From Bacteroidota bacterium (GTDB lineage: Bacteria > Bacteroidota > Bacteroidia > Flavobacteriales > Weeksellaceae), in contig JAEZYN010000017.1 of assembly GCA_023419095.1 (NCBI GenBank), positions 1 to 47,700 of the forward strand: a stretch of 47,700 bases of DNA. The letters run 5' to 3'. Shown here piece by piece: positions 30,990-40,244 of the stretch. The first letter of the stretch is position 1. Each line of letters begins with the position of its first letter. The position numbers and the translations under genes were made by a program. A model generated the notes under the pieces. The model was not told the DNA's origin. It searched no databases and saw nothing but the letters and a program-made list of their open reading frames with translations.

Positions 30990-33626
30990 CTTAAACAGGT
31001 TTTTCACTCCTTTCGTTTTCTCTCCGATTTTCTCCTTTGTATTTTGCACTTTTTCGGTAATCACCTCTTTACGTGTGTCAAGGTCTTTTTTATTCTGTCC
31101 CAGCGCAACTTTGGTATTTTCAACGGTATTTTTCACCGCCTGCTCCGTTTTTTCGATATTTGTACCAAGCAATGTTTTCTTCAGACCCTGTTCAATACCT
31201 TTCCAGAAAAGGTTGAAAAAAGATTTTGTCCTGTCACGCTCAACATTTTCCACAGACACAGACTCCGGGTATTTGCCAGAATCTGAGCGCACAAATATAT
31301 TGGCCACCGCACTTAGCAACTTGTTTTTTTCGCCGTCATCTTTTAGCAGTGCTACCTTCAGGTTTTCGTGTTTGAGATTTAATGTGCCGCCAAGACCGTA
31401 GCGGTTTCCCTTAAAATTAAAAATAAGATCTGAAATAAGTCCGGTAGCGCGAATTTTCAGATAGGGTTCAATGAACGGATTCACACGTGAGGCAGGCAAA
31501 TCAGCCACATTACCGGAGATAGAAAACGCGTCATTTCTGTTCAAAACATCAAAATTCCATTTTACGTTCATTGGCGAGGCATTCATGAAACGGCAGTTTA
31601 TAGATATAGAGACGATCGTCGGTTTGCCTTTCATTTTGCCGGAGTTTATGTTTTTCACGTTCATATTGAAGTTTCCGAACGTCAGTTTCCCCGGGCCGTC
31701 ACTTTTCTTCGTGTCTTCTTCGTATTCCAGCACCGAATTTTTAACATCAAGATTCTGAACGTGCATTGGTAATTTTAAATTTCTTAAAAGCGCAGAGTAC
31801 ATCAGTTTCTCTGTAACATCATCTTTCGGGATTTTGCTTCGGAAAATATTGGCGTTTACTCCATTCAAAGTCACTTGCGAAGCGTTTAAATATTGATTAT
31901 CAGACAGAAAATCCCATTTACCATTGGCAGAAACCTGTTTCACCTTGATGTCATATAGATCTCTTTCAGCCGGAATCGTCCGGATAAACTGTGCTCGCGA
32001 AACCTTTGGTGTCGCAGCAAAATTTGACATTTGCATTGCGCGGTCAGTGAATTTAAACTGGTCCGCTTTTATATTGTAGAACTCGGTGTTGTATGTGAAT
32101 TGCTGTGTTGCGATATCATAATTTCCGATCTTGAACGGGAAATTCTGCTTGACCGTGTTTGAATTCATCTCAAGATGTCGGAAGTTGGCGTTAAGTGTTT
32201 TTAAAGCAATTGGTGATTTGCCGTTATCCACGGTAATATTGCTGTTGCGCAAAGCTACGTTTCCAATTTTAAACGGAAACTGTATGCCTGAGTAATTATT
32301 CTTCTTTCTGTTCGGATTTTTTGCGGTGAGAATCTTGCCCTGCACGGAATTGACAAGTACATTTCCGACATCCATCTTAAGTTTTTGATCAACAAATTTC
32401 AGCTCATTTATTTTCAGTTGAATTCTTTCGACGCCCAGATCCATTGCTGTTTTAGACTGGGTAGAATTTGTTGGTTTAAGACTCAGATTTCTGAGATCTG
32501 CGGATTTTTGGTTAAAAGCTAATGCCGCGACGTTAATATTTTGTGTTTCCGAAACAAAATTGATCTGGCGTCCGGCCACACTGAAATCCGAATACTCAAA
32601 CGGCAACGGTGATTTCGATGTTTCACGGTCCATCAAAAACTTATTGATGTTAACGGTTACATTCGCGGCGCTTATTTTAGGCGTGCCATCCGGCTTCAGT
32701 ACTGCTATTTTTGCATTTTTAAACAATACATCTTCCATATTGATGGTAAGATTAAAATCCTTCTTTTTTGAAGTCTTCGTATTGCCGGTCGTGAAAACCT
32801 TAAGATCCGGATTTTCGAAATGCGCATGACTCAGCACAATTTTATCCTCGCTCAGCGCGATATCTTTAAAGTTCATTTCGTCCGCTCTGAAGTTGTAGAG
32901 ATTGGTTTGCCCGGGATAGCTTTTAACAAAATTCTGCAAAGAAAGGAGCGGTGTGACAGCAAAATTCCTAATGCTCATTTTTGTTTCGTCTGTTGTCACT
33001 GTAGCCGCAGTAACCGCGTAAACATCATTTGGACTGAAGAAAAAATCTTTCCCTCTTATATCGTATTTATCGAAGATCAGCGGCAGGATTCGTTCTACGC
33101 TTTCTTCACTCATCTGTATATTTTCAACATTTAATATGAGGTCTTTAACTGAAATAAACTTTTGACCGGTATGTCGGACGATCGCGATATTTCCGTTTCG
33201 GATTCTTAGATTTTCTATTGAAACCGGATTTCGTTTCTTACCGGTTTTATCATCCACCGGTTTTGCAAGGCGAACCTGTAAAGCGGGTTTCACCAGCAGG
33301 AGATTATTTGAGCTGATGACCTTGTTGAAAAGTGCGTTGAAAATACCCAAGCGGCTGATGGAGAGCGTGTCTACACTTCCTTTGATCCCGATAACATTCA
33401 GGTCACCGGGCTTTTTGTTTTCGATTTTGATCTTTGTTGCGAGAATATCGCCGCTGAACAGATCGACATTGAGTGATTTGTACTCAACTTTATAATCCGA
33501 GTTTTTTTTAATGTAGCCTGAAAGATTGTTTCGGAGCCAAAAATTAGCACCAAAATTTATAACTAAAGTAATAAGGACTACTACAGCCAGGATTATAGAC
33601 GCGAGCCGAAGGTATTTTCTTTTCAT
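30975..33626 (-). CDS. AsmA-like / DUF748-type envelope protein
   Basis: The 883-residue protein has one N-terminal membrane helix (IILAVVVLITLVINFGANFW), then long repeating beta strands: NLNVDLFSGDILATKIKIENK in the first unit and repeats such as NVENIQMSEES, MNMKNI-type and NLDVKNSVLEYE. The pattern is that of the AsmA/DUF748 group, lipid-bridge-like proteins of the periplasm. The C-terminal 100 residues form a Lys-rich amphipathic helix (EKTEQAVKNTVENTKVALGQ). Its role is likely in outer-membrane lipid transport, as for TamB/AsmA relatives, but that is by family. I use the ATG at 33626; a GTG sits one codon earlier. It lies 19 bp downstream of the DUF2797 gene. Confidence 0.8.
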   Translation of the reverse strand: MKRKYLRLASIILAVVVLITLVINFGANFWLRNNLSGYIKKNSDYKVEYKSLNVDLFSGDILATKIKIENKKPGDLNVIGIKGSVDTLSISRLGIFNALFNKVISSNNLLLVKPALQVRLAKPVDDKTGKKRNPVSIENLRIRNGNIAIVRHTGQKFISVKDLILNVENIQMSEESVERILPLIFDKYDIRGKDFFFSPNDVYAVTAATVTTDETKMSIRNFAVTPLLSLQNFVKSYPGQTNLYNFRADEMNFKDIALSEDKIVLSHAHFENPDLKVFTTGNTKTSKKKDFNLTINMEDVLFKNAKIAVLKPDGTPKISAANVTVNINKFLMDRETSKSPLPFEYSDFSVAGRQINFVSETQNINVAALAFNQKSADLRNLSLKPTNSTQSKTAMDLGVERIQLKINELKFVDQKLKMDVGNVLVNSVQGKILTAKNPNRKKNNYSGIQFPFKIGNVALRNSNITVDNGKSPIALKTLNANFRHLEMNSNTVKQNFPFKIGNYDIATQQFTYNTEFYNIKADQFKFTDRAMQMSNFAATPKVSRAQFIRTIPAERDLYDIKVKQVSANGKWDFLSDNQYLNASQVTLNGVNANIFRSKIPKDDVTEKLMYSALLRNLKLPMHVQNLDVKNSVLEYEEDTKKSDGPGKLTFGNFNMNVKNINSGKMKGKPTIVSISINCRFMNASPMNVKWNFDVLNRNDAFSISGNVADLPASRVNPFIEPYLKIRATGLISDLIFNFKGNRYGLGGTLNLKHENLKVALLKDDGEKNKLLSAVANIFVRSDSGKYPESVSVENVERDRTKSFFNLFWKGIEQGLKKTLLGTNIEKTEQAVKNTVENTKVALGQNKKDLDTRKEVITEKVQNTKEKIGEKTKGVKNLFKKKSD

Positions 33627-33645
33627 CACCCAGCATATTAAAATT

Positions 33646-34461
33646 TTATGCCACGGTAACGTCAGGTTTGGTGATCGCCATTTCCACTACATAACCTTCA
33701 TGCGCGCGGACATTAATACAGTTTCCGCCTTCAAAACTCAGATACTGTCCTTTTATACCCCGCAGGATGCCCCCGATCTCCGGATTTTTGTCCAGCGTGC
33801 ATGATGAAATTTTTTCGGGCGCCTCATAAGGATAGTCGAGGCGCTGCATTTCGCGCTCCATCGTATAAAAGTTCTGGAAGTTTTCGGGGAAATGGTGTTT
33901 TATACGGTCGCGAAAATCTACCAGATCCAGATCGTCCTCGAAATCGTCTTCAAGCATTTTTTTCCAGTTGGTTTTGTCTGCGATATGTTCTTTTAAAGCT
34001 ACTTCGATCATTCCCGCCTCGTAACGGTTGGTTGTCTTGGCGATCGGCAGCGCAAAGGTGGCGCCCTGATCGATCCAGCGCGTCGGCAGCTGAGATTCAC
34101 GCGTGACGCCTACTTTCACCTCGCCCGTGTACGCTAGGTAAACGATATGTGGCGCGAGCTGAATCTGCTGTTCGACCTCAAGATCGCGTTCGCCAATTCC
34201 TAGATGTGCGGTAGAAAGTTCTGGCCGGATGATGGTGTCGCTGGCATAAGGGCTTTCAAAAAAACATCTTTTGCAAAAACCCATGCGATAAATTTTTTCG
34301 TCGCTGCCACACGATACGCACTCGTAGCCAATGTGTTTTATGCTCAGATTTTTCCCTATAACCTGATTAAGGTTAATCAGATCATGTGAAAGATTAAGGT
34401 AGTATTGAATCGGTTTTCCGTTCTGGGTGAGCATTTTTAGGATTTGGCCGCTAAACTGCAT
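33646..34461 (-). CDS. DUF2797 protein with zinc ribbon
   Basis: The 271-residue protein has a CxxC..CxxC zinc ribbon (Cys48, 51, 63 and 66: ECVSCG and FCKRCFF). It is followed by HIVYLAYTGEVKVGVTRES, then RWIDQGA and an AGMIEVALKEHI helix, the DUF2797 skeleton. The last block has the spacing of a GIY-YIG nuclease core (YxxYTG, VKVGVT, R, E), but the match is my own reading. The protein is cytoplasmic. It is the first gene of a pair with the AsmA-like gene, 19 bp apart, and is divergent from the epimerase gene. Confidence 0.83.
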   Translation of the reverse strand: MQFSGQILKMLTQNGKPIQYYLNLSHDLINLNQVIGKNLSIKHIGYECVSCGSDEKIYRMGFCKRCFFESPYASDTIIRPELSTAHLGIGERDLEVEQQIQLAPHIVYLAYTGEVKVGVTRESQLPTRWIDQGATFALPIAKTTNRYEAGMIEVALKEHIADKTNWKKMLEDDFEDDLDLVDFRDRIKHHFPENFQNFYTMEREMQRLDYPYEAPEKISSCTLDKNPEIGGILRGIKGQYLSFEGGNCINVRAHEGYVVEMAITKPDVTVA

Positions 34462-34502
34462 AATATAATTGTTTTCAGTAAAAATAATGATTTGGTTTTA
34501 AT

Positions 34503-34510
34503 TAAATTTG
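34503..34510 (+). promoter_or_regulatory. Candidate -7 box of epimerase gene
   Basis: TAAATTTG fits TAnnTTTG and ends 20 bases before the ATG. No properly spaced -33 TTG is visible. Confidence 0.48.
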
Positions 34511-34530
34511 TCTGGCTCAAAAAACTGTAG

Positions 34531-35559
34531 ATGAATTACCTGATCACCGGCGGCAGCGGTTTCATAGGCTCACACTTGGTGCAGCATCTTTTAAATAGCG
34601 GACATTCTGTCATTAATGTTGACAACTTTGATGATTTTTATGATTATCGTATTAAAATTCGTAATACCTTGGATTCTGTCGGAAAAAGTGCTGATTTTTC
34701 ATTTAATGTGAAAGAACATGACATCCAGAAACTCATTTTTGAAACTGAATCAGAACAATATCGGTTTTATTATCAGGACATTTGCGACGCCAACGGACTA
34801 AAGGAAATATTTAAATCACATAAAATCGATATGGTGATTCATCTTGCCGCGCTCGCGGGCGTGAGGCCATCTATCGAACAACCCGCTCGCTACAGCGAAG
34901 TAAATGTGAAAGGGAGTATTAATCTGTGGGAAATTTGTGCTGAACTTAATGTAAATAAAGTGATATGCGCTTCAAGCTCAAGCGTTTACGGGAATAATGA
35001 AAAAATTCCCTTCTCCGAAACGGATTCTGTGGATCAGCCGGTTTCACCTTATGCTGCCACGAAGAGATCTGCCGAAATTTTAGGTCATGTGTATCATCAT
35101 CTTTATAAAATGGATATGATACATTTAAGGTTTTTCACGGTTTACGGTCCACGCCAGAGGCCGGATCTTGCAATACACAAGTTTGCAAAGCTGATTACTG
35201 ATGGTGATCTAGTTCCATTTTTTGGTGATGGATACACCGCGCGGGATTACACGTATATTGATGACATTATCGCCGGAATTATCGGCGCAATTCATTATCT
35301 CGAACGCCATTCCGCTGTTTATGAGATTATTAACCTCGGTGAAAGCAGGATGGTTACCCTAAATGAGATGCTCTCAACCATAGAAGATAATCTGGGCGTT
35401 AAAGCAGATAAGAATCAGCTTGAAATGCAGCCCGGTGATGTCTTGCGAACCAATGCGGATATCACCAAGGCACGGAAACTTTTAGGCTATCATCCGGCCA
35501 CAAATTTCCAATTTGGCATAAAAAAGTTTGTGGAATGGTTTTTGAGAAACGGTTCGTGA
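34531..35559 (+). CDS. NAD-dependent nucleotide-sugar epimerase
   Basis: The 342-residue short-chain dehydrogenase-type enzyme has the NAD-binding GGSGFIGS at 7-14, Ser/Tyr/Lys catalytic residues in SSSSVYG (about 148-154) and YAATK (Tyr174, Lys178), and substrate-binding FFTVYGPRQRPDLAIHKF. The overall pattern is that of UDP-glucuronate 4-epimerases (CapI type) that supply galacturonate for surface polysaccharides; a UDP-glucose 4-epimerase or dTDP-glucose dehydratase role is possible. It stands alone, with no glycosyltransferase neighbours. Confidence 0.88.
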   Translation: MNYLITGGSGFIGSHLVQHLLNSGHSVINVDNFDDFYDYRIKIRNTLDSVGKSADFSFNVKEHDIQKLIFETESEQYRFYYQDICDANGLKEIFKSHKIDMVIHLAALAGVRPSIEQPARYSEVNVKGSINLWEICAELNVNKVICASSSSVYGNNEKIPFSETDSVDQPVSPYAATKRSAEILGHVYHHLYKMDMIHLRFFTVYGPRQRPDLAIHKFAKLITDGDLVPFFGDGYTARDYTYIDDIIAGIIGAIHYLERHSAVYEIINLGESRMVTLNEMLSTIEDNLGVKADKNQLEMQPGDVLRTNADITKARKLLGYHPATNFQFGIKKFVEWFLRNGS

Positions 35560-35631
35560 AAAATTAAAAAACACAACGCAAATATTATTGGAAATCAGCG
35601 ACAAAAACCTTTTTTATGTCGCCTATTTTTT

Positions 35632-35639
35632 TACTTTTG
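35632..35639 (+). promoter_or_regulatory. Candidate -7 box of DUF2795 gene
   Basis: TACTTTTG fits TAnnTTTG and ends 17 bases before the ATG at 35657, which supports that ATG over an in-frame ATG at 35588. Confidence 0.5.
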
Positions 35640-35656
35640 CAAAAAATTATTTTGAT

Positions 35657-35878
35657 ATGTATTGGACATTAGAACTGGCTTCATACCTAAGCGATGCGCC
35701 CTGGCCGATGACCAAAGCGGAATTGATCGATTATGCAATCCGCACAGGTGCACCAATGGAAGTGGTGGAAAATCTTCAGGCAATCGAAGATGAGGGAGAA
35801 ATCTATGAATCCATCGAAGAAGTATGGAGTGATTATCCTACGGATGACGATTTTCTCTGGAATGAAGACGAATACTAA
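35657..35878 (+). CDS. DUF2795 family acidic protein
   Basis: The 73-residue protein begins MYWTLELASYLSDAPWPMT and continues with KAELIDYAIRTGAP, matching DUF2795, and ends strongly acidic (DEDY-like tail, WNEDEY). Its role is unknown. I start at 35657 because the codons upstream look non-coding and overlap a promoter box; the longer frame from 35588 would add 23 hydrophobic residues not seen in the family. A loose hairpin with a short U tract at 35887-35918 follows. It is immediately upstream of secA. Confidence 0.85.
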   Translation: MYWTLELASYLSDAPWPMTKAELIDYAIRTGAPMEVVENLQAIEDEGEIYESIEEVWSDYPTDDDFLWNEDEY

Positions 35879-35886
35879 AATTTCTC

Positions 35887-35968
35887 AGGGCTTTAGGCAA
35901 TCACTATAGCCCTATTTTTATTAACATGGGCACCGCGGTGCCGCAAATTTTCTGCCAATTCCGGCAGA
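35887..35968 (+). promoter_or_regulatory. Hairpin-rich leader upstream of secA
   Basis: Three stems lie in the 106-bp gap: AGGGCT/AGCCCT (35887-35892 with 35908-35913) followed by ATTTTTATT, a perfect palindrome at 35929-35942 and TCTGCC/GGCAGA at 35951-35956 with 35963-35968. TGCCG at 35939-35943 could instead pair with CGGCA at 35962-35966, so the last two compete. The first may terminate the DUF2795 transcript; the others lie in the secA leader. Confidence 0.5.
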
Positions 35969-35984
35969 CACAAAGCTAAAACAT

Positions 35985-38900
35985 ATGGGTTTTATAGACA
36001 CAGTTCTGAAAGGTTTTCTCGGTGATAAAAATGCTACAGACCTTAAAGAAGTAAAAAAAGTTGTTCAAAAAATAAAATCGGTTGAGCCGAAAATTCAGGA
36101 ACTTACAGACGACGGTCTGCGCGGCAAGACAGCAGAATTTAAAGAAAAAATAAAAACAGCCACCGCTACCATCGCAACCCAGATCGAGCAGGTACGGGAA
36201 CAGATAAAAAACTCATCAAATGTTGATGAAAAAGAAGAGCTTTTCACGAAGATTGAGCAACTGAAGAAAGACTCATATCAGATTGAAGAAAGAGTACTGA
36301 ACGAAATTCTTCCGGAGGCTTTTGCTTTGGTGAAAGAAACATCCAGAAGACTTGCCCAAAATGGCGAAATCCGCGTGAGCGCCACAGATCTTGATCGTGA
36401 ACTTGCTGCAACTAAAGATTTCGTTATGCTGGAAGGCGAAACTGCTGTCTGGAAAAACAGGTGGGACGCTGCAGGTACGCCTGTTGTTTGGGATATGGTA
36501 CACTATGACGTTCAGTTCATTGGTGGTGTAGTTCTTCACAGTGGGAAAATTGCCGAAATGGCTACCGGTGAAGGTAAAACGCTTGTCGGAACTTTACCTA
36601 TTTATCTTAATGCACTTACAGGCCGTGGCGTTCACGTAGTAACCGTGAACGACTATCTAGCTAAACGTGACTCCGCTTGGATGGGGCCGCTATATCAGTT
36701 CCACGGCTTGACGATCGACTGTATTGACCTTCATCAGCCTAATTCTGATGCACGACGAAAAGCCTACCAGTGCAGCATTACTTACGGAACAAATAACGAA
36801 TTTGGTTTTGATTACCTGCGGGATAACATGGTGACTTCACCTACTGAACTCGTTCAGGGAGAACTGAATTTTGCGATTGTGGATGAAGTGGATTCGGTTT
36901 TAGTAGATGATGCCCGAACGCCACTTATCATTTCCGGGCCGGTGCCACAGGGTGACCGTCAGGAATATGATGTGCTGAAACCTTCAGTTGACAGAATTGT
37001 AGAAATTCAGAAAAAAACAGTTTCCGCGATCTTTAATGAAGCTAAAAAACTGATTGCAAACGGAAATACAAAAGAAGGAGGTTACAAATTACTTCAGGCG
37101 TACCGAGGTTTGCCAAAATCCCGACCATTAATTAAATTTCTTTCTGAAAGCGGAAACAAAGCACTGCTTCAGAAAACCGAAGCCCAGTACATGGCTGATA
37201 ACAACAAAGAAATGCCGAAGGTTGACAAAGATTTATACTTTGTAATCGACGAAAAGAATAACCAGATCGACCTCACCGATAAAGGTGTTGAATATATGTC
37301 GGCGGGTAATGAAGATAAAGATTTCTTTGTTTTGAACGACATCGCGACTGAAATCGCGGAAGTAGAAGCTAAAAATTTAAGTAAAGAAGAGGAATTTGAA
37401 GCTAAAGAAAAACTTTTCAGTGATTTTGCTGTAAAGTCTGAACGAGTACATACATTAAGCCAGCTTTTAAAAGCTTACACGCTTTTCGAGAAAGATGATG
37501 AGTATGTAGTAATAGATGGTGAAGTAAAGATTGTGGATGAGCAGACCGGCCGTATCATGGAAGGTCGCCGCTATTCTGACGGTCTTCACCAGGCAATCGA
37601 GGCGAAAGAAAATGTAAAGATCGAAGCGGCAACACAAACTTTTGCGACGATTACACTTCAGAACTATTTCCGTATGTACAACAAACTTGCAGGGATGACA
37701 GGTACAGCGGAAACTGAAGCAAGCGAGCTTTGGCAGATCTACAAACTTGATGTTGTAGTAATTCCAACAAACAAACCGATCATTCGCGACGACAAACAGG
37801 ATTTGGTTTTCAAAACCAACCGCGAGAAATACAATGCCGTAATCGAAGAAATCGAAAGGCTTACCGCTGCAGGACGACCGGTTCTTGTGGGTACAACTTC
37901 AGTTGACATCTCCCAATTACTTTCAAGAGCGCTACAGTTAAGAAAAATTCAGCACAATGTGTTGAACGCAAAACTTCACGCAAAAGAAGCCGAAATCGTG
38001 GCAATGGCCGGTGGACCGGGCGTTGTAACCATTGCAACCAATATGGCCGGTCGTGGTACCGACATTAAGCTACAGGATGAAGTGAAGGCCAACGGCGGTC
38101 TTGCAATCATTGGTACGGAAAGACACGATTCACGTCGCGTGGACCGTCAGCTGCGAGGTAGAGCCGGAAGACAGGGAGACCCAGGAAGTTCTCAGTTTTA
38201 CGTTTCACTTGAAGACAACCTGATGCGTCTTTTCGGTTCTGAAAGAATTGCGAAGTTGATGGACAGAATGGGCCACAAGGAAGGCGAGGTGATTCAGCAC
38301 AGCATGATTTCAAAATCGATCGAACGTGCGCAGAAAAAAGTGGAGGAAAACAACTTTGGTATCCGTAAACGACTTTTGGAGTATGATGACGTGATGAACA
38401 AGCAGCGCGATGTAATCTACAAACGCAGAAAAAACGCACTGTTCGGTGATCACCTGAAATATGACATCTCTAACATGATTTTTGATGTCTCCCAATCTAT
38501 CGTTTCAAAGACAAAACTGGAGAACGACTATAAAGAGTTTGAGTATGAAATCATTAAGCATTTTACTATGGAAGCGCCGGTTTCAGAAAACGATTTTAAG
38601 ACAAAACAGATTCCGGAACTTGCAAACATAGTATTCAAAGCCGCCTCTGAAGATTATCGCATGAAGCTTGAGCTTTTGAAGGAAAAATCTTACCCGATTA
38701 TTGAGAATGTATACCAAAACCAAGGTTCAATGTTCAAAATGATTCAGGTTCCGTTCACGGATGGAATTAAAACCATGACAATCGTTACTGATCTGAAGGA
38801 AGCATTTGAAACTAAATGTGAATCGCTGATCAATGATTTTGAAAAGAATATTTCACTGGCCATCATTGATGAAAACTGGAAACTTCACCTTCGGGAGATG

Positions 38901-39056
38901 GATGATTTAAGACGTTCTTCACAAGGTGCGGTCTACGAGCAGAAAGATCCGTTGGTAATCTACAAGCAGGAATCATTCTATCTCTTTAGTGAAATGGTAG
39001 AAAAAGTGAACAAAGAAATTGTTTCCTTCCTGTACAAAGGTGAAATTCCTGCATAA
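35985..39056 (+). CDS. secA: Preprotein translocase ATPase SecA
   Basis: SecA drives secretory proteins through SecYEG. The 1023-residue protein has the Walker A motif MATGEGKT at about 192-199, DEVD in the second motif, MTGTAE, and motif VI QLRGRAGRQGDPG, with the SecA-specific preprotein cross-linking and wing domains between. Coiled-coil insertions in the N-terminal 140 residues make it longer than E. coli SecA, as usual in Bacteroidota. The sequence ends FLYKGEIPA, without the CxCxSG..CH zinc tail that binds SecB in proteobacteria. A terminator follows. Confidence 0.97.
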   Translation: MGFIDTVLKGFLGDKNATDLKEVKKVVQKIKSVEPKIQELTDDGLRGKTAEFKEKIKTATATIATQIEQVREQIKNSSNVDEKEELFTKIEQLKKDSYQIEERVLNEILPEAFALVKETSRRLAQNGEIRVSATDLDRELAATKDFVMLEGETAVWKNRWDAAGTPVVWDMVHYDVQFIGGVVLHSGKIAEMATGEGKTLVGTLPIYLNALTGRGVHVVTVNDYLAKRDSAWMGPLYQFHGLTIDCIDLHQPNSDARRKAYQCSITYGTNNEFGFDYLRDNMVTSPTELVQGELNFAIVDEVDSVLVDDARTPLIISGPVPQGDRQEYDVLKPSVDRIVEIQKKTVSAIFNEAKKLIANGNTKEGGYKLLQAYRGLPKSRPLIKFLSESGNKALLQKTEAQYMADNNKEMPKVDKDLYFVIDEKNNQIDLTDKGVEYMSAGNEDKDFFVLNDIATEIAEVEAKNLSKEEEFEAKEKLFSDFAVKSERVHTLSQLLKAYTLFEKDDEYVVIDGEVKIVDEQTGRIMEGRRYSDGLHQAIEAKENVKIEAATQTFATITLQNYFRMYNKLAGMTGTAETEASELWQIYKLDVVVIPTNKPIIRDDKQDLVFKTNREKYNAVIEEIERLTAAGRPVLVGTTSVDISQLLSRALQLRKIQHNVLNAKLHAKEAEIVAMAGGPGVVTIATNMAGRGTDIKLQDEVKANGGLAIIGTERHDSRRVDRQLRGRAGRQGDPGSSQFYVSLEDNLMRLFGSERIAKLMDRMGHKEGEVIQHSMISKSIERAQKKVEENNFGIRKRLLEYDDVMNKQRDVIYKRRKNALFGDHLKYDISNMIFDVSQSIVSKTKLENDYKEFEYEIIKHFTMEAPVSENDFKTKQIPELANIVFKAASEDYRMKLELLKEKSYPIIENVYQNQGSMFKMIQVPFTDGIKTMTIVTDLKEAFETKCESLINDFEKNISLAIIDENWKLHLREMDDLRRSSQGAVYEQKDPLVIYKQESFYLFSEMVEKVNKEIVSFLYKGEIPA

Positions 39057-39084
39057 TACAGCTTACATAATAACAAATTTAAAG

Positions 39085-39117
39085 ACTTCATCATGCTTTG
39101 CATGGTGAAGTTTTTTT
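39085..39117 (+). terminator. Terminator of secA
   Basis: A 12-bp stem with one G-U pair (39085-39096 with 39100-39111) and a 3-base loop is followed by seven T. Confidence 0.85.
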
Positions 39118-39165
39118 AAACATAATATGAATTTTTCGTATTTTTAATGTCTTAATATTTATTGG

Positions 39166-40134
39166 ATGGCATTAGTAGATTTGTCGAAACAAGTTGCTTT
39201 AGGCGTGGATATCGGCGGTACAAACACCAAATTCGGTATTGTAAACCATCGGGGCGAAATTCTGGAAAAAGGTCGCATGCGCACTGAGAATTTCGAGAAT
39301 CCCGAAGACTTTATCGACGCGCTGTATGATGCCGTAAAACCACATCTTGACAAGCACTGCAGCCAAAACCAGTTCGATGGAATAGGCATTGGCGCACCCA
39401 ACGCCAATTATTACCGCGGTACCATTGAGCAGGCACCCAATCTGCGGTGGAAAGGTATTATCCCATTTGCTGATCTGATAACTAAAAAGTTCGGTGTTCC
39501 GTGCAAAATGACCAATGATGCCAACGCCGCTGCGTATGGCGAAATGATGTTCGGTGCTGCCCGTGGAATGAAAGATTTCATCATGATGACGCTCGGAACC
39601 GGTGTTGGGAGCGGCATTATTTCGGGAGGGAAGCTTATTTACGGACATGATGGTTTCGCCGGTGAACTTGGCCATACCATTGTGAAACCAGGCGGCAGAA
39701 AACATTGGAGCACAGGTTCTGAAGGTTCGCTTGAGGCGTACGCGTCTGCTACGGGAATTGCTATCACTGCCAAAAAAATGCGCGCCGAATTCCCGGATTC
39801 TATGCTGAACAATTATCCTGAAGAAGCCATTAATTCTAAAGTTGTGCATGAATGCGCAAAAAAAGGCGATCCTACCGCTATTGAAATTTTCAGATATACC
39901 GGACAAAAACTGGGTGAAGCGCTTGCCAATTTCGTGATGTTTTCCTCACCCGAAGCTATCCTTTTATTTGGAGGTGTCATCAAAGCCGGCGACTTTATCC
40001 TGAAACCGACCAAACTTCATATGGAACGAAATCTTCTTCCGATTTTCCGGAATAAAGTGAAACTCGTTTTCAGTGAACTGGACGAAGCGGACGCCGCCAT
40101 TTTGGGCGCGAGTGCTTTGGTTTGGGAAAAATAA
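39166..40134 (+). CDS. ROK family sugar kinase
   Basis: The 322-residue protein has the ATP-binding opening GVDIGGTNTKFGI, the catalytic Asp118 in MTNDANAA, and GTGVGSGI, so it is a ROK kinase; glucose is a reasonable substrate but not proven. Where most ROK proteins have a zinc-binding CxCGxxGCLE after the conserved His, this one reads WSTGSEGSLE at 181-190, lacking all three cysteines. The His in GELGH is kept. A polyphosphate- or ATP-dependent glucokinase and an N-acetylhexosamine kinase are both possible. It is a single gene after secA with its own terminator. Confidence 0.85.
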   Translation: MALVDLSKQVALGVDIGGTNTKFGIVNHRGEILEKGRMRTENFENPEDFIDALYDAVKPHLDKHCSQNQFDGIGIGAPNANYYRGTIEQAPNLRWKGIIPFADLITKKFGVPCKMTNDANAAAYGEMMFGAARGMKDFIMMTLGTGVGSGIISGGKLIYGHDGFAGELGHTIVKPGGRKHWSTGSEGSLEAYASATGIAITAKKMRAEFPDSMLNNYPEEAINSKVVHECAKKGDPTAIEIFRYTGQKLGEALANFVMFSSPEAILLFGGVIKAGDFILKPTKLHMERNLLPIFRNKVKLVFSELDEADAAILGASALVWEK

Positions 40135-40149
40135 AATTTAGAAATATAG

Positions 40150-40177
40150 TGAACATCAAGAGGTGTTCATTTTTTTT
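40150..40177 (+). terminator. Terminator of ROK kinase gene
   Basis: An 8-bp stem (40150-40157 with 40162-40169), including one G-U pair, with loop AAGA is followed by eight T. Confidence 0.82.
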
Positions 40178-40244
40178 GCGGCGGATCTTGCCGGAGTGTA
40201 AAATAAAATTTAAAATTTTTGCGATAGATAACCGTTATTAAAAA

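Noticed and set aside
39199..39906. 235-codon frame antisense to the ROK kinase gene
   Set aside because: The sense frame is a clear ROK protein; the antisense translation has no domain, signal or start context.
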